DNA from: Rhyzopertha dominica
Lineage: Eukaryota > Arthropoda > Insecta > Coleoptera > Bostrichidae
NCBI GenBank assembly: GCA_025024175.1
Contig: QCXZ01000064.1
Coordinates: 61,773,325-61,837,324, forward strand
Direction: 5' to 3'
Length of the DNA: 64,000 nucleotides
Shown: one piece after another, positions 56,601 through 64,000 of the stretch
How the letters are laid out: each line of letters opens with the position of its first letter
Numbering within the stretch: the stretch's first letter is position 1
Notes under the pieces: model-generated
What the model saw: the letters and a program-made list of their open reading frames with translations, nothing else
What the model was told of the DNA's origin: nothing
Databases searched by the model: none
Program-made: the position numbers and the translations under genes

Positions 56601-58599
56601 CGTTGATTCACGTACGTTCTTGGAACGGCACACGTATTCATCGGTCGTGCGGATGTTCGTTGATATTCAGATGACGTGGTGGAGTTTAGAACCTATCAGT
56701 TCTGAGATTGATTCGTACGAAGCTTACTATGAAGGAAGTAATGAGATAATCGATGTGGTAGTGGTGTTAAGGCTCTATTTATGAATGGACGAACAATAAA
56801 ATGTCTTTGNGGCTTCAAAATTACACTTTTTTAAAGATACCATGACACTGCTACAGATTAACAGAATTAAGAGAGGAAATGGAAAGCTGTTTATTATAAC
56901 TAGCGGCCGTTATTCTGTGACTTTTATTCGACATAGACTGTGATGCCGAGGTTTAAAACTGACTAATTTCTATAATTAAATAACATTATCTACTAAAGTT
57001 TGCATTAAATAGCTTCATGTAATTTCCGTAATACTCTCAAGCTGTAGGTATATCTAACATGTCAGCAACCTATTATATGTTAGAATAAAATACATCACAT
57101 TCAAAAGTGACTAACATAGGCTTCTAAAGTTTCTATTATCGAAAGAAATTTACGAATAAGAACTGAACTTTAAAGAATATAGAATATATGAATAAAAGTT
57201 GGTTGGGTTTCTAAATCAGTTGAACAGTAAAAATTGTTATATAATTTACGATGTAGTTAGACAACAATGGTCATTTACCTTTCTTGGGTATTCAAAAGAA
57301 AGGTTATTTGTTATTAGAACTCACCGAATTTCAAGATTGCACTTGCAAGATTGACAAAAGGATCTATGAATTTATTTCACACCGGAGATTGGGCGAGTTG
57401 ATTTTCACTTTATTTTTTATTTTATTTTTGGGCAGATTGTTTAATCCCTTAAGCTGAATGACGTATTATTTATGAACCAAAATTCAAACCTTACTCTTAG
57501 TTATCTCATCAAAATTACTTGTATTATTCAGCAGCTTATGTAGTTTTAATTACTTAATTTTAAATGCCGACCCAGTTTTGTGGCCCTTTTCGCTACCCAT
57601 GAGTTATTGTTACACTTAATATGCATGTAACTAGAATTAACATCGTATAAATTACACTGCTTGTTAAATCATTATAAATAAGTTAAACAATTTCGAACAT
57701 TACGAAAAGGAAAGTAAAGAAAATCTAGACCATTTGGTAAACTATATATTATTTTATCTCAGTTTGTATTGTACAATTTTTACTTCATCAAAAAGGTATA
57801 ATTGCTTTATTAAGAAAGTAGCTTTTCTTGATAATTGAACATGGGAAAATTTTGACAATTTGATGTGTTCAAACAGAAATAATATTCACGTAGTAGCTAT
57901 CAATTAAGTATAATAGTTAATCCAACATATCGCATGTCTATCTGGATTATATAATCACATATACATACATCTGTACGACCCTCATTATACAAAGTGCAGT
58001 TAGCAGTGGAGTTCCTTGTACAAATATGTAATTTGGCGAGACGTTATTTTTAACGAGACTGATGTCATTACATCCAAGGTATCTCTGCAATCACACTACC
58101 ACTCAAGGTAGCGCAACTAACCTTGTTACGTGCTCATCAAATGAAAGTACGTCTGTCAACCCGTTAATTATATACGAATTTGTCATGTAAATGGCCCCTT
58201 CTAGAATTACTCCTCCTGGTATAGGAATCTTTCGCTAGGACGTTGCGTGTCATGGTGCATCTTATATAAGAATGTAAATAGGAAAGATAGTCACCTGTGA
58301 AGGTTATCTTAGCTAAATGACGACAAGGACGTAAGTCATCTGTTAATTACATGAAGTATGCGAGAGGTAATTTGTTTACGTTTGTACAATACTACCGAAT
58401 GTATCATCGGATAAAGTGGTAAATGAACACGAATCGTGAAGTCATGTTTCTAATTATACATAATGATGATATTCTAAGTAAAAATGTTGTATGAACATAT
58501 GTCGTTTTTCTCTTTGTTTAGAAGTTATAAGCATTTTAATTATTTACGTTTATTTAATTTGCCTAAAACATTTTTAGTCAAAATATAAATACTTATAAC
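53638..58599. other. Large stretch with few recognisable features
   Basis: Expected to contain or border the missing 5' ZP exon, which I could not find. A lone transposon-like end (CAGGGTGTTTC) lies at 54478. A 150-codon plus-strand ORF (55411-55863) has no known family; the surrounding DNA (TGTAACGCTCCCG at ~55010) recalls an LTR, but no second boundary or target duplication was seen. A short Penelope trace is at 57196-57290. The remainder is AT-rich with no other call. Confidence 0.3.
57196..57290 (+). pseudogene. Short Penelope-like fragment
   Basis: FLNQLNSKN and, after decay, FTFLGYSKE parallel FLNHLNSQN...LPFLDVK at 50929-51040, at similar DNA positions. Only ~95 bp is recognisable. 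Confidence 0.55.
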
Positions 58600-59415
58600 C
58601 TACAAATATGTCCATGTCCTTTCGCTATTTCATCAACTCGATATTGTTTAGGTATGTTGAGATTTTTTATTATTGTCAACAGATCTTTTTTGGTAACTTT
58701 TCCATCCGGAATTGTAATTTTTTTTTCATGTAATCAATTATTTCTATTTTTTGTAGCTGATGTTGGCGCCTTGTTCATTAATTTTGAATGATAACTCGCG
58801 TTATCCAGATCCTGCTGCTGAAACCAAGTTTCAGAAAGTGCAGAGTCCATGTCCCAATGGTAGTCAGCAGAAAAATTTTGGATCGGTTTCGCTGACAGTA
58901 ATAAGCCATTTTCCACCCATCCATCATTTCCTCCCGCATGAAGAATTATAATTCTTTTTCCTCTCGAAGGTGGTGCTTGCAGAACGCAGTTATTTGTCCC
59001 ATCTGTCAGACCTTTTTTTTATCAAGTCGTGGGTGTCGTACCACGTTTTATCCAAATATACGATATTAAGATTTTATTGGCGGTACCTTCTGATTTCGTT
59101 TATATAATCCCATCTCATTCTTTTTAGTCGGGTCGATTCCATTATGGATAAACGTTGGTTTAATGTACTATAATTAAAACCGATGCTCCTCAAGTATTTT
59201 CTGAACCACTCTTCGCAATAGCTTATGTCATATCCTAATTCCAGAAGTTTTAATTTCAGACTTGCCGTGGTTGGAACTTTATTTTCTTTATAGATTTGGT
59301 AAATCACTTTTTTAATTTCTATCCCAAGCTCTTTTGATCTATTTAGAAATTTTGTCCGAATTGCGTGATTTTCTTGAACTGCCTTTACATTTTTCGCTTT
59401 TCTTGTCTCGCGCAC
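58600..59415 (-). pseudogene. Tc1/mariner-superfamily (DDE_3-like) transposase remnant
   Basis: From right to left on the minus strand: an N-terminal helix-turn-helix half (59074-59415, with TTASLKLKLLELGYDIS, WFRKYLRSIGFNYS, RLKRMRWDYINEIRRY), a stop, then NIVYLDKTWYDTHDL (first catalytic Asp), then GWVENGLLL-like and ADYHWDMDS fragments, LDNASYHSKLMNKAPTS (second Asp) and KKDLLTIIKNL...YRVDEIAKGHGH. The third catalytic motif is missing, and frameshifts and stops occur throughout. It belongs to the IS630-like family common in insect genomes, unlike the DD41D elements. Confidence 0.75.
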
Positions 59416-59795
59416 ATGAATACTAAGACTGAATGCTAGTTTTGGTTTGACTGGTAGTGAACTTTAAATAATCCGACCCTGCTTAACCATCTTCCGAAAA
59501 TCGGACTTAAATTTATGGTAATCCGGTTATTTGCGGTAACTTGTGAGGGGCCGCCTGCTGTTCGAGATGAAAGATAAATTTCATTGCAGGGTTGTAATAA
59601 CGGTAAGATAGTTGCATTACTATACCAATGGGCAACAAAAATTTTTTTGTTTCATCAATAGCCCATTCTTTTAATGAGAACGAAGCGATTTTCCGTTACA
59701 AATTAATAACGCAAAACATCCAGCTTAACATTATCTTCGAATACTCGACACACGATTGCATAAAAATCAATCTCTCTTTGGTGCAAATCCAACCG
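59416..59795. other. Flank between transposase remnant and candidate promoter
   Basis: Mixed composition with no ORF of note. GGGGCCGCCTGCTGTTCGAG near 59547 is a small GC-rich patch. No repeat boundary was seen. Confidence 0.25.
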
Positions 59796-60000
59796 GATCT
59801 GTGACGTCAGCCAATATCTGAGTCAGTCGCAAGGCAACTCGGGTCTCCAAAAACACCCACAGCGGCCATACCTGGCGAAAACAACGCAAGGTAATCTGAT
59901 TAGCATGTCAGCCACGCCTGTGCGTTGGGCCACACTGGACGACGACGTACGCCAGTTATGCAATTTGAGAAGTGCGAGTGAGTTTCCTTAAAAGGAGCAG
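59796..60000 (-). promoter_or_regulatory. Candidate promoter and first exon on the minus strand (possibly of the ZP gene)
   Basis: A GC-richer block with CCTTTTAAGG (59986-59995, a CArG-like or TATA-like box), TGAGTCA (59819-59825), CCAAT (59811-59815) and the palindrome TGACGTCA (59802-59809). On the minus strand an ATG at 59904-59906 opens MLIRLPCVVFA and runs into a donor GCCAG|GTATGG after 59872. A short hydrophobic start is what the first exon of a secreted protein could look like. Linking this to the ZP gene is inference; the intermediate exon is missing. Confidence 0.3.
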
Positions 60001-60389
60001 GATGCGATAGGCCGATTTAGGGCGCTAAAAGTCACGTAGAAGCTTGCACAAGTGAATAGCAATTTACAATTATTAATTAAAGGATATTGCCAAAAATCAA
60101 ACATATATTAATAGACCGGATGCGATCGAATATTTATTTTGACTTATAATCAGTCTATATGGATGGTATACACATACTTTTAAATATGTAACCCCAAAAA
60201 AAGGGTCTAAAGCAGTCATGAGAAGTTCTAAATATATATCATGCAACAAATTTGCTATTGTGTAATAGATGATCTTTCCCGATGACTCTAGGGTCTGTCG
60301 CCATAACCTATCATCATGAAAATTTAGGTGTGTAAATTGTAGTTGACTGGACACAAAGTGAACATTTAATACTCTGAAATGTGGAAAGA

Positions 60390-61712
60390 CTGTGAAGCTC
60401 ATTGAACGAATGCTATCTCAACGTCAATTCAAAGTGTTTTTGGGAGAGAAAAGTAGCAAATCCAGGATTTTGAATAATGGTCTTCCACAAGGATCGGTTC
60501 TGTCGCCTATTCTTTTCAGCCTTTATATAAGTGACCTTCCAATAACTCAATCGAGAAAATTTGTATATGCAAACCACATGGCATTGGCTTTGCAANGTAA
60601 AGACTTTTCTGTACTCGAACAAAACCTTTCAAGTGACNTCGAGATTATGAATTGCTATTTTAAAACCTGGCGCTTGTGCCCTAATCCATTGAAGACAGAA
60701 GTAACTTGCTTTCATCTCAACAATCACCAAACATCTTAAACATAACTTCTCACCAAAATACCTTGGAGTGACCCTAGATGCGTCTCTAACGTACAAGAAA
60801 CATCTAGAAAACATCAGTAAAAAATTACAGACTAGAAATAACATTCTGCATAAGCTTGCTGGTCAAGTTGGGGTGCAAATGCCTTGCTTTATAGCACTGC
60901 TGAGTACTGCTGTCCTGTTTGGAAAAACAGTCATCACACACTCAGTTAAATACTGCAGTGCGACTAATCACTGGAACAATTAAGTCAACTCCATTACCTT
61001 GGCTTTCGATTCTTTCAAACATTGCTGCTTCGGATATTCGCAGACAAGCTTGGCAAAAATATCAATCAGCTCCTAATGAGTTTCTGATTTCCCGAAATCT
61101 GCANGAGCTANCTACAACTCGGCTAACTTCTAGAAAACCTCAGTGGACAGAAGATTTCCTTCGTGCTCCTTATACCATTGAAGAAGGATGGTGTTCTGTT
61201 TGGCAACTTAAGAAAAATGATATATTCAATCAGCAGCTTATAGACGATCCTACGGAAGAGGTAGCAGGAACTGACCTCCCAAGAAGGTCTTGGGTCACTC
61301 TGAATCGCCTTCGCACAGGTCATGGGAAATGCAAGTTTTTTCTTAATAAATGGGATTCATCTATCAACCCTTCTTGTGAATGTGGAGATCCCCTCCAAAC
61401 AATTGGACATATGGTCAACAGATGCCCCCGTACAGCATGGCCTGGTGGTTTTGCGTCTGTCTATCGTGTTGATGAAGGTGTTAAAGACTGGCTTAAGACA
61501 ATAGAGATCTGATTGGAGTTTNCTACGGTTTTCTTCAATACTCTATCCAGAATAAATACATACATGTATGTATCTATTATGGATAAAGCGCAAATGCGAG
61601 ATCTCTTATCGTTGAATGAAAATATTTTTTTTCTTTTTCAACGCTTTTATAAAGATCGACCGTAGTCGCATGGAATTTACAATACTGTGGAATGTATTAA
61701 TGATTTTCATCC
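60390..61712 (+). mobile_element. 3' part of a non-LTR retrotransposon, copy B (longer)
   Basis: It begins near 60390 with RT sequence, covers the whole of copy A (26407-27518) at high similarity, and shares its tail: AATAAATACATACATGTATG at ~61552 followed by ~150 bp of common DNA to ~61712. It is 5'-truncated (no endonuclease domain) and shows internal deletions relative to copy A near 60865 and 61040, while copy A has its own breaks. Confidence 0.85.
60392..61512 (+). pseudogene. Reverse-transcriptase and C-terminal region of copy B, catalytic site lost
   Basis: The first frame (60392-60739) carries LIERMLSQRQFKVFLGEKSS, NNGLPQGSVLSPILFSLYIS and RKFVYANHMALALQ. The last should be YADD; both aspartates are replaced (N and H), so the polymerase is dead. 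A stop at ~60737 and frameshifts separate this from the C-terminal frame (60919-61512: PRRSWVTLNRLRTGHGKCKF, CECGDPLQTIGHMVNRCPRT, DWLKTIEI). Three Ns lie within it, so a few breaks could be assembly uncertainty. Confidence 0.85.
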
Positions 61713-63952
61713 GAAAATATCTGACAGTATAATTGTACTCTAGAGAAAGAAGTGTTTTAAGAATTAGTTATAATAACATTATACATATGTCAAATTTTTA
61801 CATTACGCATAGAAAATAGAAATGAATGAAACACTACATCAATCAATTTTGCTAGCAAGACAGTACAGTCTATTTTTGATTGTATTAATTTATAAAAGAT
61901 TGCTATACGTGATGTCATTCGCCTGACTTCCAGAAACTGAAAAGAGGAGAGGTTCAACAACAATCCTCTGGGGGGATATTAGTAATGAATTTTAAATTAT
62001 AAGAACTGAAAAAATTGGCGCTCGTCGACTTAGTGGCGATCTTATAACATTCATAATTCGGTGACCAAATTAAAGAACAATATTCAAGCTCAAAAAGATC
62101 GTATAAGAACAAAGTTTTTAAACACTTGTAATACCAGTGAACATATTTTTATTCTGAAAAATAAAGCTAAATGAAGAAGCAACTGACTACTATTTTTGTT
62201 GCATGTTCTTAATTGCAAAAAATTATCAAAACTCGGGCTCAGTTCTACAACGCTATCCACTTGCAGTAAGATTATTAATATTGTAATTAAAAACAATAGG
62301 TGATCTGTTTTAAATAGATTCAATTTCATTAATTTACCAAAACTGGCGAAATAATATGCGAGTATGCATATAAGAATGGAGAACCATTTTAATCAGCTTG
62401 CTAAAGTGTAATAATATTGAAACTGATTTGTAATTTGACGTATTAGAAAACAATCACTACACAGTCTTGACAAATAGCGCGACAGTCCTTTACAAGAAAA
62501 CCCGGTATTATTTGGTCACGATCTAAAACCATACCAGGCTTAATAGGTTTAAACGCCGACATTATACCGTCCCCAGAAATTTCTGTCGAATTCAGGCATG
62601 GAATATTAGAAATATCAATACTAGTTACCTAAATCATTTTCAGTATAAACCATGAAAGTAGATTTTAAATTTCGGTTACCTTTTTCTTTCACTTCGTCAT
62701 TCTCATTTTCTTATCGGTCCCTTGTAAACTTCTAGTTAAACGCTCATCAATCTTTCATCATGTATATTTTGTGCTTAATTGCTTCTATTCTTGAGTTTAG
62801 TAATTCATTTGAATATATGTTTCTCGTTTAGTTAGACCGTATTTAGTTTACATAGATGGGCTTTTCTTGTCCTTAACATTGTCCAAATTAGTTACTGGAG
62901 CTCGGCCAAAATAAACTAGTTCACGTTATTAAATAACAAATACCTAGAACCGATTTTGTCATTCTTTCTTAGAAGCATCTAAGATCAAGATATCTATCAA
63001 TTCGAAACAATGCAACTCCGCTGTCATCTGTGCGACAAATCGAGAGCGTGCATTAATAATATTACAATATGCTAACAGCTGTTTAGTGGGTAGATTCGCT
63101 TATGTATTTCAAGGACCTGTCCTCTTTTCGCTCTCATAACTCGAGACGTATAAGTAAAATGTATACGTAAACGCGTCGCCTTTTTATGGAACAGAATAGT
63201 TATCATTACGACACGATAAGTGTGTGAAACCCAGACTTCTAGCTCGGCACATTATGTAATTACATTGCAGACTGAAGGATGTATTTCATTTCACATTGTT
63301 TCTTCGCATTCTGAAGCAAAGCATGAGTCGATCAAAATGTATACATTGGGAGTTGAATATGGAGATTCTTCCAGTCATGCTACCTTCACGTAAAATTTTT
63401 GATAGGTAACTATACGTCAGAATTGCCAAAATACAAATTCAATGGAAAAATGAATGTATCTTTTAAGCCAGAGCAATTAAGTTTTAATTGTAGATTTCTT
63501 GGTTGCAAAACAAATAAAAAATATTTTTTGCTTTTGCATCACACTGTTTTTTTCCTTTTGAACACTATATGATCAAGGTATCTAAGAAATCAAAAATTAT
63601 AAGAGTGTGGGGATTTAAAACACTAGTTTGATCACTTAGACAGCTGCTTTTGACTGAGCTTTGTTATAACGTTAAAAAATCCTAACCTATGTCAGTTGAA
63701 ATGATTATAGGTGTGTAAACAAAAATCCGTACGTATGTTAATAATAATAATAATAAGAGTAGGCCTTTATTTAAACATACTATTGGGCGAAGTCTAGCGT
63801 AGCTATTCCACTCAACCCAAAATAAAATATAAACTTAGTTCAATATGAGAAATAAACAAACCAAAAACATAAACAACTATAGTACCATGCTTTGACTATA
63901 ATTACAAGCTAATGACTTAACCTATACATCATATGAATATATACATATATAT

Positions 63953-63997
<45 letters not shown>

Positions 63998-64000
63998 GAA
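61713..64000. other. Right-hand end, no recognised gene
   Basis: AT-rich noncoding DNA. An ATAATAATAATAAT run lies near 63740. The last ~70 bp is an AT microsatellite (listed separately). I could not identify any exon of the ZP gene here. Confidence 0.35.
63930..64000. repeat. (AT)n microsatellite
   Basis: Nearly pure TA dinucleotide repeat with small interruptions (ATATACATATATATATATAT and similar), reaching almost to the window edge. Such tracts often end assembled contigs. Confidence 0.95.

Noticed and set aside
56581..56784. GC-richer block as the missing ZP-N exon
   Set aside because: None of the minus-strand frames gives the cysteine and aromatic pattern of a ZP-N start.

Overview
The window is AT-rich animal DNA with scattered single Ns, so it is draft assembly sequence. 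It has spliced genes with short conserved exons, very long introns, arrays of C2H2 zinc fingers, and many Tc1/mariner, Penelope-like and non-LTR elements. The conserved proteins (RpL23, metaxin-2, a cuticle-type ZP-domain protein) and the transposon families fit an insect. A beetle is my guess, but the sequence alone does not prove it.

The left 15 kb is gene-dense. It starts with the last 69 codons of a protein with a CxxC...CxxC tail (1-211). Two same-strand C2H2 zinc-finger paralogues follow (1507-2796, cut short by a stop codon inside the array, and 5389-7065, intact). RpL23 (8791-9441, minus, three exons) shares a ~390-bp divergent promoter region with a plus-strand transcription unit. 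That unit opens with an unrecognised spliced reading frame (9835-10565) and leads into metaxin-2 (10690-14856). Metaxin-2 appears to have two alternative 3' ends: a homologous terminal exon lies at 12368, in the correct splice phase, with its own final exon and poly(A) signal. A PIF/Harbinger-derived element sits between the two ends.

From 15.6 kb rightwards the window is one giant minus-strand gene for a transmembrane ZP-domain protein. Four exons can be placed: 53495-53637 (ZP-N part), 43753-44146 (ZP-C), 27700-27861 (furin-like site) and 15669-15869 (transmembrane segment and tail). They join in phase across introns of about 9, 16 and 12 kb. A possible promoter and first exon lies near 59.9 kb, but the exon or exons between it and 53637 were not found, so the 5' part is incomplete.

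The ZP introns are a transposon graveyard. They hold two inverted 2.2-2.3 kb DD41D mariner-type elements that flank the ZP-C exon, a third DD41D element between them, several Penelope-like fragments (one bounded by inverted terminal repeats), two matching 3' ends of a non-LTR retrotransposon, MITEs, and three repeat structures that I cannot place. These last are a triplicated ~0.5-0.6 kb unit whose copies end in splice donors (17.75-19.2 kb), a ~130-bp tandem array (44.3-45.5 kb) and a 70-bp fold-back within it. No tRNA, rRNA, CRISPR or bacterial-type feature was seen.
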